50,431 nucleotides of DNA, taken from the NCBI GenBank assembly GCA_964588795.1, contig CAZPQN010000017.1, forward strand, positions 1 to 50,431. Direction: 5' to 3'. Source of the DNA: CAZPQN01 sp964588795 (GTDB taxonomy: Bacteria > Fidelibacterota > UBA2242). Position 1 is the first letter of the stretch; each line of letters starts with the position of its first letter. Under the pieces are notes generated by a model. The model had not been told where the DNA came from. It made no database searches and saw nothing but the letters and a program-made list of their open reading frames with translations. A program made the position numbers and the translations under genes. Shown piece by piece: positions 26,136-34,477 of this stretch.

Positions 26136-27488
26136 TTACAAAATATAACGACTCAGATCGCGATCCTTGACGATATCACGCAATTTTTGGGTGACGTAGT
26201 CGCGGGTGATATGGACTGCCTGAATTTTACGATCAGGTACCTGATAGAGAATATCTTCCAGCACGGTTGTCAGAATCGTATGCAAACGACGGGCGCCGAT
26301 GTTCTCCATTTTCTCATTGACTTCGACTGCAATGGCGGCAATTTCCTCGACCGCCTCATCGTCAAAAGTCAGCTCGACTTTTTCCGTTTTCAACAGGGCG
26401 ATGTATTGTTTGAGCAGCGCCGAGCGCGGATGCCTCAAAATTTTAACGAACTCTTCCTTGCCCAAACCCTCCAGTTCCACCCGGATCGGGAAACGACCCT
26501 GCAATTCGGGAATCAGGTCGGATGGCTTGGTTGCATGAAAGGCTCCGGCGGCAATGAACAGGATGTGGTCGCTGTGTACTACTCCGTATTTGGTCTGGAC
26601 GCTGGTACCCTCAACGATCGGCAGAATATCGCGCTGGACACCTTCCCTTGAAACGTCAGGGCCATGTCCAATGGTATCGGCAGTCGAGGCGATCTTGTCA
26701 ATTTCATCAATAAATACGATACCGGATTCTTCAACTCTTTGAATGGCTTCCCGAACCACATTGTCCATATCAATCAGTTTCTGAACTTCTTCCTGAGTGA
26801 ATATGCGCCGGGCTTCAGTCACCGTCGTTTTCTGGATTTTCTTCTTCTGGGGAAAAGCACTGCCTAACATCTCGGAGAGATTCATTTCCATTTCTTCAAT
26901 GCCCGCCGGACCGAAAATCTGCATCATCGGCAGAGCGCCCTGTCGGATGGTCACCTCAATCAGTCGCTCTTCGAGCTCGCCGTTCAGTAACATCTGGCGC
27001 AGTTTTTCCCGCGTGCGGGTAAACTTTTCGGCAGTGTTTTCACTTTCCGGCTCTGCGCCTGATTCCCGGGCTGGTAAAAGAATATCAAGAATACGCTCAT
27101 TGGCCAGTCGTTCGGCTTGCGCATTGACGCCCTCGATCCGTTCCGCTTTGACCAGGTTGACGGCTAAATTTGTCAGGTCGCGGACAATGCTCTCGACATC
27201 TCGCCCAACATAGCCCACTTCGGTGAATTTGGAGGCCTCGACTTTGATAAACGGCGCATTGGCGAGATTGGCGAGCCGCCGGGCGATTTCGGTCTTACCC
27301 ACACCGGTCGGCCCGATCAGGATGATATTATTGGGCATGATGTCAGCCCGAATACTGCCCTTAACGCGCTGCCGCCGCCAACGATTACGGAGGGCGATCG
27401 CGACGGCTTTCTTGGCCTTGTCCTGACCGATAATATATTCGTCCAGGCTTTTGACAATTTCGCGCGGGGTGAGCTGTTTACTCGTCAT
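26136..27488 (-). CDS. hslU: ATP-dependent protease ATPase subunit HslU
   Basis: A 450-residue AAA+ unfoldase (ClpY). Walker A is GPTGVGKT (59-66), Walker B GIVFIDEIDK (about 253-262); the family's GRFPIRVEL and the C-terminal GARRLHTIL arginine region are present, ending in ILxxRDLSRYIL, the tail that docks on HslV. Its ATG overlaps the hslV stop as ATGA. Confidence 0.97.
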   Translation of the reverse strand: MTSKQLTPREIVKSLDEYIIGQDKAKKAVAIALRNRWRRQRVKGSIRADIMPNNIILIGPTGVGKTEIARRLANLANAPFIKVEASKFTEVGYVGRDVESIVRDLTNLAVNLVKAERIEGVNAQAERLANERILDILLPARESGAEPESENTAEKFTRTREKLRQMLLNGELEERLIEVTIRQGALPMMQIFGPAGIEEMEMNLSEMLGSAFPQKKKIQKTTVTEARRIFTQEEVQKLIDMDNVVREAIQRVEESGIVFIDEIDKIASTADTIGHGPDVSREGVQRDILPIVEGTSVQTKYGVVHSDHILFIAAGAFHATKPSDLIPELQGRFPIRVELEGLGKEEFVKILRHPRSALLKQYIALLKTEKVELTFDDEAVEEIAAIAVEVNEKMENIGARRLHTILTTVLEDILYQVPDRKIQAVHITRDYVTQKLRDIVKDRDLSRYIL

Positions 27489-28036
27489 AGCTCGATCACG
27501 GTAAAATTTTCATTGGTATAGATGCAGATACCTGCGGCGATCTTCAGGGCTTCCGTAACAATCTGGGGAGCTGTTAAGCTACTATGCCGTAAAAGGGCGC
27601 GCGCCGCGGCCGCGGCATATGCACCTCCCGAACCGATGGCAACCACGTCGTCATCCGGCTCGATTACGTCACCCGTTCCGGAAATTATCAATAAAGTGTC
27701 CTGACTCATCACTGTCAATAAGGCTTCCAGACGGCGCAGATACTTGTCCGTGCGCCAGAGTTTAGCCAGTTCGACCGCCGCCCGGTTGATGTTGCCCTTA
27801 TATTTATCCAGTTCAATTTCAAATTTATCGAACAAGGCCATGGCATCGGCCGAGGCACCGGCAAAACCGACGATCACCTTGTCGTTGTATAGCTTGCGCA
27901 CCTTGCGAGTCTTATGTTTCATGATCGTCTCACCGATGGTCACCTGACCATCACTGCCCATCGCGATTTTCCCATCTCGCCGGACACCGATGACAGTCGT
28001 GGAACGCAAGGCTTGAGTATTGGTTGGGTGTTCCAT
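27485..28036 (-). CDS. hslV: ATP-dependent protease subunit HslV
   Basis: A 183-residue N-terminal-threonine protease (ClpQ). TTVIGVRRDGK aligns with the mature N-terminus of E. coli HslV, so Thr13 should be the nucleophile after removal of a 12-residue leader (MEHPTNTQALRS). GSDGQVT and KVRKLYN follow. The start is the ATG at 28036, with AGGGAA just before it; the upstream open frame would overlap hflC. It forms the proteolytic chamber for HslU. Confidence 0.95.
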   Translation of the reverse strand: MEHPTNTQALRSTTVIGVRRDGKIAMGSDGQVTIGETIMKHKTRKVRKLYNDKVIVGFAGASADAMALFDKFEIELDKYKGNINRAAVELAKLWRTDKYLRRLEALLTVMSQDTLLIISGTGDVIEPDDDVVAIGSGGAYAAAAARALLRHSSLTAPQIVTEALKIAAGICIYTNENFTVIEL

Positions 28037-28049
28037 TTTCCCTCTGATC

Positions 28050-28667
28050 CTATTTAATTTCCTGCACATAATTGACCCGCCCCAGATCGAAATCAACTAC
28101 CTCGATACCCAACTTCAGCGAATCCAATCCGAGGCGAATATTTTTCAGCACCGCGCTGAGCATTTGCGCTCGGCCTGCTCGCGATGGCAGATTGCGTGTG
28201 GCTGGAACTTTCAGGACCTGGCGAATAGCGGTAGGAGGCAATGGCCGCTCCGTGGTGCGGATAATCTCGGAGAGCGTATGCCGGGCTATTTCATTCGCCA
28301 AAGCACCTTCAAGCAGATCGTTCAAGCGTGCCTTACCCGTCGCAGTATCTCCGACGCTCAGGTAAAAACTGACCGGATCAGCAATCCGCCAGCAGGCAAA
28401 AGCAGACACACTGATATATTTGTTATCGCGGGTCGGCATCAGTATATCCGCACAACGCCAGTCCAGCATCCGTTTTTCGAATCGCTGCAGGTGAGTGAAA
28501 AATGGAAACCTGAAGTAGATACCGGCGCTGTCTATTACGGAAAGCTGGTTGGCCATATTCCGCACAATAACCACCTGTTCATCATCTCCGACAACAAAGC
28601 AGGAATTCCAAGCTACCAACAGAATTAGTAAGACTAAAATAACAGTTCCCAGGATCTTGAATTTCAT
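28050..28667 (-). CDS. HflC-like SPFH protein lacking the C-terminal region
   Basis: A 205-residue protein with one N-terminal membrane helix (6-25) and an SPFH/prohibitin domain (about 26-200): DEQVVIVR, GIYFRFPFF, KRMLDWRC, HTLSEIIR. It stops at VDFDLGRVNYVQEIK, where canonical HflC (about 330 residues) continues into a long helical coiled-coil region; the stop is 14 nt before hslV, leaving no room for more. Its neighbour hflK is shortened in the same way, so this seems a real short form, not a frameshift. In E. coli HflKC surrounds the FtsH protease. Confidence 0.85.
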   Translation of the reverse strand: MKFKILGTVILVLLILLVAWNSCFVVGDDEQVVIVRNMANQLSVIDSAGIYFRFPFFTHLQRFEKRMLDWRCADILMPTRDNKYISVSAFACWRIADPVSFYLSVGDTATGKARLNDLLEGALANEIARHTLSEIIRTTERPLPPTAIRQVLKVPATRNLPSRAGRAQMLSAVLKNIRLGLDSLKLGIEVVDFDLGRVNYVQEIK

Positions 28668-28706
28668 GATCGAGTCCCCTTTAAATTGGTCATGCTGTCA
28701 CCTGTT

Positions 28707-29420
28707 TCACACCGTTGTATCAGGTTGGGCATGCGTGGAATCCGGTGGCATCGACACGGGAATTTTGACCGGGATAGTCGCATTGTCTTCCTGGACAACG
28801 GGCCGCACGGCTCTGATCTGGATGAGTCGAACACCAAATCCCAAATCATAGAGTGCGCATTTGGTTTGCAGATCTGCTAAAGCATGCTGGGTGATCTTTT
28901 GCCGCTCGGTCTGAAATACTTCACTCAGGGCATAATCGCCTACCGCAGTTCGCATCGCGGATTCGGCAAGAAGCCGGAAAACGGTCTGATTGCGCGGCGA
29001 ACTGCGCAGATAGGCAACCGGATCAGTGATTTGGTAATGCACAACCCATTCGATTTCGACCAGACACAGATCTCCCGTCAACATTCGGGCTTCTGCCGGA
29101 AAAACCACCGTTTGGTGTAACCCTGAACTGTCCACGGGATTTGTGCGGAATCCGAATTCAGCGCTGTAATTATAGGCGGTCTTCACTCTGGTCAACTTAT
29201 CGATCCCGAGGGGCAGGCGCCAGTGCCAGCCAGCCTGCTCGATTTTATGCAACCTACCGGCGCGCAGGATAATGCCCTGTTCCCCGTTCTCCAATGTATA
29301 AAAAGCCATCCAACCGACCACAACCAATATCAGAATTAGAGCCCCCAATATGACCAACCAGAAACTGAGCGCGGAAACCTCTATCTCCTGTTCTCCGATT
29401 TTAATTTTTCGATAACTCAT
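28707..29420 (-). CDS. HflK-like SPFH protein lacking the C-terminal region
   Basis: A 237-residue protein with a cytoplasmic N-terminus, one membrane helix (about 18-43) and an SPFH domain (about 45-205): NGEQGIILR, AGWHWRLPLGIDKL, EIEWVVHYQITDPVAYL, MRTAVGDYALSEVF. After IQIRAVRPVVQED the protein ends in a short Pro/Ser/Thr tail (IPVKIPVSMPPDSTHAQPDT) instead of the long helical segment of HflK (about 400 residues). It lies 24 bp after rpoN and 39 bp before hflC. Confidence 0.85.
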   Translation of the reverse strand: MSYRKIKIGEQEIEVSALSFWLVILGALILILVVVGWMAFYTLENGEQGIILRAGRLHKIEQAGWHWRLPLGIDKLTRVKTAYNYSAEFGFRTNPVDSSGLHQTVVFPAEARMLTGDLCLVEIEWVVHYQITDPVAYLRSSPRNQTVFRLLAESAMRTAVGDYALSEVFQTERQKITQHALADLQTKCALYDLGFGVRLIQIRAVRPVVQEDNATIPVKIPVSMPPDSTHAQPDTTV

Positions 29421-29444
29421 GGATCCTCCGGTGGTGGGATAAAA

Positions 29445-30839
29445 TTAAAGCGCTCGCCGCAGTCGGGCTACCGGAAGTTTAAGCTGTTCACGGTACTTGG
29501 CGACCGTCCTGCGGGCAACAATAAACCCTTCTTTTTTTAACAACCTTGAGAGATAATCATCGCTGTGGGGTTGGCGGCGGTCTTCTGTTTCGATCAATTC
29601 CTTCAGACGCGCTTTGATTATCCGGGTCGAGATTTCCTCGCCGTCTTCATCAATCATGCCTTCATTGAAGAAATACTTCAGCTCGTAGATGCCGGAACGG
29701 AGTTGGACGTATTTACCGTTGGTGACCCGGCTGATGGTGGAGATGTCCATTCCGACATCTTCGGCAATATCTTTTAAAATCATCGGCTTCAGCGGCACAT
29801 TTTGGTCATCGAACCACTCGCGCTGGCGGGCGATGATTGCCTTCATCACCCGAATCATGGTAATCCGACGCTGGTGAATTGCCTGAATGAACCATTTCGC
29901 CATATCAATTTTTTTCTTCAGGTAATTGCGGGCTTCGACACCGATTTTATTGCCATTGGAGATCATTTGAATATAACCGGCATTCAGGCGCAGTTCCGGC
30001 AGGCGCGTATCATTTACTTCGACGATGAACTCCCTGCCGACTTTTTCGACGATCAGATCGGGGACTATGTAGTTGGCGTCGCCGATGGTAAGCGACGTAC
30101 CGGGTTTGGGATTGAGTTTGCGAATGGTTTCTTCGGCCTTTCGCATGCGGTTGATATCCCAGTTCAGCTCCCGCATGATATTCTCAAAGCGTCGATTGGC
30201 AAAATCGGTAAAATACTGCTGAACGATCGTGATGGCATCGCCATTGTTGGGTTGTTGCTTCAACTGGATCAGGAGACATTCCTGGAGATCACGTGCCGCC
30301 ACGCCGGGAGGGTCGAAAGTCTGAATCTGGTGCAGGATGGCGAGAGCCCGCTTTTCGGATACATTCAAGCCCAGGGCAATATTTTCAATCGGAATGGTCA
30401 GATAACCCCGCTCATCCAGGTTCCAGATAATTTCCGCGGCGATACGCTCATCAATTTCGTCCAAGTTTAGCAGTTTGACCTGCTCGAATAAATGTTCGCT
30501 TAATCCGCGCGGGGCAGGTTGCAGGAAGCGCGACTGTTTGTTATCCCGGTCAATTTCCTGTTTAGGTTCGTAGTCATCGTTTTGTGGAAGGATATCCTCC
30601 CAGTCAATGTCATCCTCACCGGAGTTATCTTCTTCTTCATTGACGCTTTCGTTCTCGGGCGAGTCGTCAGAACCGTCAGGGGCATATTCTTCCAGGACCG
30701 GATTCTGTTCGAGTTCCTGGATGACGCGGGCTTCCAGGGCCAAGGTCGTCAATTGCAGGATGGTAGATTGGAGTATCTGCTGGGGGGTCAGGCGCAGTTC
30801 CTGCGCTAATTTTTGAACCTGAGCCTGATTGATCTGCAT
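29445..30839 (-). CDS. rpoN: RNA polymerase sigma-54 factor
   Basis: A 464-residue sigma-54. Region I is the Gln/Leu-rich N-terminus (LRLTPQQILQSTILQL), region II an acidic stretch (55-95), then the core-binding domain, helix-turn-helix (DIAEDVGMDISTISRVTNGKY) and the RpoN box ARRTVAKYRE (442-451). Its ATG overlaps the lptB stop by one base, the usual lptB-rpoN order. It recognises -24/-12 promoters with enhancer-binding ATPases, none of which lies in this window. Confidence 0.97.
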   Translation of the reverse strand: MQINQAQVQKLAQELRLTPQQILQSTILQLTTLALEARVIQELEQNPVLEEYAPDGSDDSPENESVNEEEDNSGEDDIDWEDILPQNDDYEPKQEIDRDNKQSRFLQPAPRGLSEHLFEQVKLLNLDEIDERIAAEIIWNLDERGYLTIPIENIALGLNVSEKRALAILHQIQTFDPPGVAARDLQECLLIQLKQQPNNGDAITIVQQYFTDFANRRFENIMRELNWDINRMRKAEETIRKLNPKPGTSLTIGDANYIVPDLIVEKVGREFIVEVNDTRLPELRLNAGYIQMISNGNKIGVEARNYLKKKIDMAKWFIQAIHQRRITMIRVMKAIIARQREWFDDQNVPLKPMILKDIAEDVGMDISTISRVTNGKYVQLRSGIYELKYFFNEGMIDEDGEEISTRIIKARLKELIETEDRRQPHSDDYLSRLLKKEGFIVARRTVAKYREQLKLPVARLRRAL

Positions 30840-31591
30840 CAGCGCACCAGCTTAAAAGAATCACCCAGGTACAGACGCCGCGCATCTTCGTCATTCGCCA
30901 AGAATTCGGAGTCGCCGGATTTCAGAATGCGCCCTTCGAATATTAGATAAGACCGGTCGGTGATGGACAGCGTTTCATGCACGTTATGATCGGTAATCAG
31001 GACGCCGATATCACGGGCTTTCAAACTGACCACGATTTTTTGAATGTCTTCCACGGCGATCGGATCAACCCCGACAAAAGGTTCATCGAGCAGGATAAAA
31101 TCAGGATTGGTGATCAGGGCGCGGGTAATCTCCGTGCGTCGTCGCTCTCCTCCGGAGAGGGTGTCGGCCCGATTCTTGCGTACTTTGCGAATACCGAGTT
31201 CATCCAGAAGTCGCTCGAGGCGTTCCATCTGCTCTTTCCGACTGATGCCGAGGGTCTGTAGTACCAACAGTAAATTTTGCTCTACCGTCAGTTTCCGAAA
31301 TACCGACGGTTCCTGGGAAAGATAACCAATTCCCAGCTGGGCGCGTTTGTACATTGGGAGCCGGGTAATTTCCTGCGAATTGATAAAAACCTGCCCGGAG
31401 GTTGGCCGGATCATACCGGTAAACATGTGAAAAGTCGTGGTCTTGCCCGCTCCGTTCGGCCCCAGGAGCCCCACTACCTCACCTTTCGCGACCTCGATCG
31501 AAACGCCGTTGACCACCTTTCTGCGCCCAAAAACCTTACTGAGGGCGGAGCCGACGAGTTTTTTAGTGCCAGGGGGTGGTGTTTCTGCCAT
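30839..31591 (-). CDS. lptB: LPS export ABC transporter ATP-binding protein
   Basis: A 250-residue ABC ATPase: Walker A GPNGAGKTT, signature LSGGERRR, Walker B FILLDEPFVGVDP and switch His in LITDHNVHET. The VGVDPIAVEDIQ stretch is typical of LptB, which powers LPS extraction through LptFG. AGGAG overlaps the lptC stop and precedes the ATG. It lies between lptC and rpoN; lptA, often present here, is absent. Confidence 0.95.
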   Translation of the reverse strand: MAETPPPGTKKLVGSALSKVFGRRKVVNGVSIEVAKGEVVGLLGPNGAGKTTTFHMFTGMIRPTSGQVFINSQEITRLPMYKRAQLGIGYLSQEPSVFRKLTVEQNLLLVLQTLGISRKEQMERLERLLDELGIRKVRKNRADTLSGGERRRTEITRALITNPDFILLDEPFVGVDPIAVEDIQKIVVSLKARDIGVLITDHNVHETLSITDRSYLIFEGRILKSGDSEFLANDEDARRLYLGDSFKLVR

Positions 31592-31599
31592 GGTGGCTC

Positions 31600-32130
31600 C
31601 TAATACCTCAGTGGCCGGTCGGTAACCCCCGCCGGTTTGTAGATTACCCAGTTCTTTAAATCGGAATCGGATTCGAAACCATAACCGGTCAGCGTGTCAC
31701 CCCGGCTGATAAAGGTCACGAAAACTTCAGACAGGATACGCTCGCGCCGATGCTCCCAGCGTAATTCCTCGGTCAGCAAGGTCAAGCCGCTGTCGGAGAC
31801 CACTATGACGTTCTTGCGGGCGGTCAGGTCATTGGTGCCTTCGTCGACAACCGCTTCCTGCGCTGTCAGGCGCGACCGATGTCCTTCTTCAATATCGAAA
31901 AAATCAACTACAACATCGCGATCCATCGTGACATAGTTGCGGTCATTGTATTTCGTCAGATGTGCGGAATGGACTACCGCACGTTTTTTACCTTCTTTGG
32001 TCAAGGTAATAGCTGAATTCCATATTTCCTGATCAGGATATCGACGATCAGCAGTCTCGTTCGTCTCCGAAACGTCACTGCAGGCGATCAATGCTAGCGT
32101 AATGATTAAGATTAATAATAAACGGCTCAA
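31600..32130 (-). CDS. lptC: LPS export protein LptC, predicted lipoprotein form
   Basis: A 176-residue protein with a lipoprotein signal (hydrophobic 3-14, lipobox LIAC, Cys17) and an OstA/LptC-type beta-jellyroll (30-165; SRLTAQEAVVDEGTNDLTARKNVIVV). E. coli LptC keeps a membrane helix instead; lipoprotein LptC is common elsewhere. It starts with TTG overlapping the kdsD stop (TTGA). Position between kdsD and lptB supports the call. Confidence 0.85.
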   Translation of the reverse strand: MSRLLLILIITLALIACSDVSETNETADRRYPDQEIWNSAITLTKEGKKRAVVHSAHLTKYNDRNYVTMDRDVVVDFFDIEEGHRSRLTAQEAVVDEGTNDLTARKNVIVVSDSGLTLLTEELRWEHRRERILSEVFVTFISRGDTLTGYGFESDSDLKNWVIYKPAGVTDRPLRY

Positions 32131-33104
32131 GACATTATCCCGTAACGTAAAATATCGTGAATGTGAATGATCCCGACTGGTCGCCCTTCCTTTTTTTCCG
32201 GATAGACGAAAAGATTGGTAATGGAATGTTCCTCCATCAAATGCAGAGCGTCAATGGCTAAACAAGAGGCGGCGATCCATTTGGGGCGGCGCGACATGAT
32301 ATTACGTAGTTTGGAACGCATAAAATTTTGACTGCGCTCCAGCCCGCGGCGCAAATCACCATCGGTTATCACTCCCAGTAAATTATCCTTATCATCGAGC
32401 ACTCCCACGATGCCCAGTCCCTTCTTAGTCATCACCAACAGCGCCGCTGACATACTTTCCGAGGCTTTGATAAATGGTATCGCCGGACCGACATGCATCA
32501 GGTCAGCCACCGTGGTCAGCAGTCTGCGCCCCAATGAACCACTAGGATGCAATTCCGCGAACGCCTCGGCTTTGAAGTGCCGTTTTTCCAATAAGGCGAC
32601 AGCCAGCGCATCGCCCATCGCCAGGGTCACGATGGCGCTGGTTGTAGGCACAATCTGCAAAGGGTCGGCTTCGCGTTCGACGGCAGTGTTGATGACAACA
32701 TCGCATTTGCGGGCTAAAGTCGAGTTCGTGCGCCCCAAGAGACCGATGACCGGGACGCGCAGTTTTTTCGCCCCCGGAATCAGATGAATGACCTCGTCAG
32801 TTTCACCACTATTGGAAATCACCAACAAGGCATCCTGGCGGGTCATTACACCCAAGTCGCCATGCCCGGCTTCGTAGGCATGCAGGAAAAAACTGGGGGT
32901 GCCCACCGAAGCCAAGGTAGCGGCAATTTTACGCCCGATCAGTCCAGATTTACCGACCCCCGTAACTATGACTTTACCGCGGATTTTGAATAAGGTTTCG
33001 ACGGCGGTTTGAAAGGTCGCGTCCAGTCGCTCCTGCAGATCGGCGATCGCAGCCGCTTCGACCTTCAGCAACAGACGCGCATTTTCGATATAATTATTCG
33101 ACAT
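32127..33104 (-). CDS. kdsD: D-arabinose 5-phosphate isomerase
   Basis: A 325-residue SIS-CBS protein. The SIS domain (35-170) has VTGVGKSGLIGRKIAATLAS, EAGHGDLGV and ISNSGETDE; two CBS repeats fill 200-325. It converts ribulose 5-phosphate to arabinose 5-phosphate, the first step of KDO synthesis. It follows kdsC by 6 bp and overlaps lptC by 4 bp. Confidence 0.95.
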   Translation of the reverse strand: MSNNYIENARLLLKVEAAAIADLQERLDATFQTAVETLFKIRGKVIVTGVGKSGLIGRKIAATLASVGTPSFFLHAYEAGHGDLGVMTRQDALLVISNSGETDEVIHLIPGAKKLRVPVIGLLGRTNSTLARKCDVVINTAVEREADPLQIVPTTSAIVTLAMGDALAVALLEKRHFKAEAFAELHPSGSLGRRLLTTVADLMHVGPAIPFIKASESMSAALLVMTKKGLGIVGVLDDKDNLLGVITDGDLRRGLERSQNFMRSKLRNIMSRRPKWIAASCLAIDALHLMEEHSITNLFVYPEKKEGRPVGIIHIHDILRYGIMS

Positions 33105-33110
33105 TATGCT

Positions 33111-33650
33111 TTAATCCTTGTAAGTCTCTTTGGTGAGGATTGACACGGCTGACTGATATTTATCCTGGGCGCGCAGGACTAATTCGATCACTTCCCGGAT
33201 GGCGCCCTGTCCGCCGACTCGCAGAGTAGTATAGACCGCGTACTTTTTAACTTCCGGCAGTGCATTGGCCACCGCCACCGGAACCCCGACCCGTTTCAAT
33301 ACCGGAATATCAATAATATCATCGCCGATGTAAAGCACTTCTTCATCCGCCACCTGGAATCGTTCTTTAATCTGCTCATAAGGCTCCAGTTTTGCCAAAT
33401 TACCCTGAAACAGATTTTGCCCCAGCCCCAATTCCCGCATGCGAAATTCCGTAACGGAGGAGTTCCGCCCAGAAATAACCGCCAGCGGAAAATCGATGGC
33501 CCGGAGCAAAGCGATACCCGCCCCATCCAGAACATGAAAGCATTTGAATTCACTGCCATCGCCACCAATATACAGTGAACCATCCGTAAAGACACCATCC
33601 ATGTCAGCGACGATAATCTTGATTTTTTGCAGGCGTTCCCGGAGTGTCAT
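33111..33650 (-). CDS. kdsC: 3-deoxy-D-manno-octulosonate 8-phosphate phosphatase
   Basis: A 179-residue HAD phosphatase of the short KdsC type: nucleophile motif VADMDGVFTDGSLY (Asp16, Asp18), the second-motif Ser in AVISGRNSS and the third motif YIGDDIIDIPVL. It releases phosphate from KDO-8-P. The start overlaps the kdsA stop by one base (TAATG). Confidence 0.95.
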   Translation of the reverse strand: MTLRERLQKIKIIVADMDGVFTDGSLYIGGDGSEFKCFHVLDGAGIALLRAIDFPLAVISGRNSSVTEFRMRELGLGQNLFQGNLAKLEPYEQIKERFQVADEEVLYIGDDIIDIPVLKRVGVPVAVANALPEVKKYAVYTTLRVGGQGAIREVIELVLRAQDKYQSAVSILTKETYKD

Positions 33651-34477
33651 TAATCCTCTTTTTTTTGCCTTATTACAGCCGAAATAGCCAAAAGCTCACC
33701 GAGCAGGTCACGCAGGTCAGCCAACGGGTATTGTGTCGCGCGGTCACTCAGGGCGTTCTGAACATCATCATGCACTTCCATGAAAACACCATCGCAACCT
33801 GCGGCCACCATGGCGCGGGCCGTATGGGGAATAAAATCGCGCGCCCCGCCCGTGACTGTTCCACCCGGAATCTGGGCGCTGTGGGTGGCATCGAAAATCA
33901 CCGGATAGCCGGTGGCCTGCATGATGGGAATTGCCCGAACATCACTGATCAGACCGCCGTATCCGAAACTGGTGCCGCGGTCAGTCAGCAGTATCTGGTG
34001 GTTGTCAGCGGATTCGATCTTGGCTACGATATGTCGTATATCGCCGGGAGCCAGGAATTGCCCTTTTTTAATATTCACCACCCGCTTGGTGCGGGCGGCG
34101 GCTATGACCAAATCGGTCTGGCGGCACATGAATGCCGGAATCTGCAGAACATCCGCGACTTCGGCAACGATTGCCGCCTGAGCCGGTTCGTGTATATCGG
34201 TTAGGATCGGCAGATCAAATTGTTTTTTCACTGCGGCTAACATTTTGAGACCGGCATCGATCCCCGGTCCGCGGTAGCTGTCAATACTGGTGCGGTTGGC
34301 TTTGTCGAAAGAAGACTTGAAGATCAGTGGACAATCGAGGTCGTCAGTCAGGCGTTTGAGTTGTTCGGCGATTTTCAGGAGGTGGGATTGGTTCTCGATC
34401 ACGCAGGGGCCAAGGATGAATACTAACGGCTGACCAGCCCCGATAGGGATATCTTTGACCTTGACTATCTCAGGCAT
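33650..34477 (-). CDS. kdsA: 3-deoxy-D-manno-octulosonate 8-phosphate synthase
   Basis: A 275-residue TIM-barrel enzyme condensing PEP with arabinose 5-phosphate. Blocks include FILGPCVIEN, FKSSFDKANRTS, TDIHEPAQ and the VIFDATHS and GCDGVFMEVHDD stretches. The start is the ATG at 34477 (MPEIVKVKDI) with GAGGG just upstream, overlapping the pyrG end by 8 bp; the longer open frame lies within pyrG. Confidence 0.96.
   Translation of the reverse strand: MPEIVKVKDIPIGAGQPLVFILGPCVIENQSHLLKIAEQLKRLTDDLDCPLIFKSSFDKANRTSIDSYRGPGIDAGLKMLAAVKKQFDLPILTDIHEPAQAAIVAEVADVLQIPAFMCRQTDLVIAAARTKRVVNIKKGQFLAPGDIRHIVAKIESADNHQILLTDRGTSFGYGGLISDVRAIPIMQATGYPVIFDATHSAQIPGGTVTGGARDFIPHTARAMVAAGCDGVFMEVHDDVQNALSDRATQYPLADLRDLLGELLAISAVIRQKKED

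Noticed and set aside
28036..28060. Frameshift at the end of hflC truncating the protein
   Set aside because: Only 14 nt separate the stop from the hslV start, leaving no space for a missing C-terminus, and hflK is shortened in the same way.
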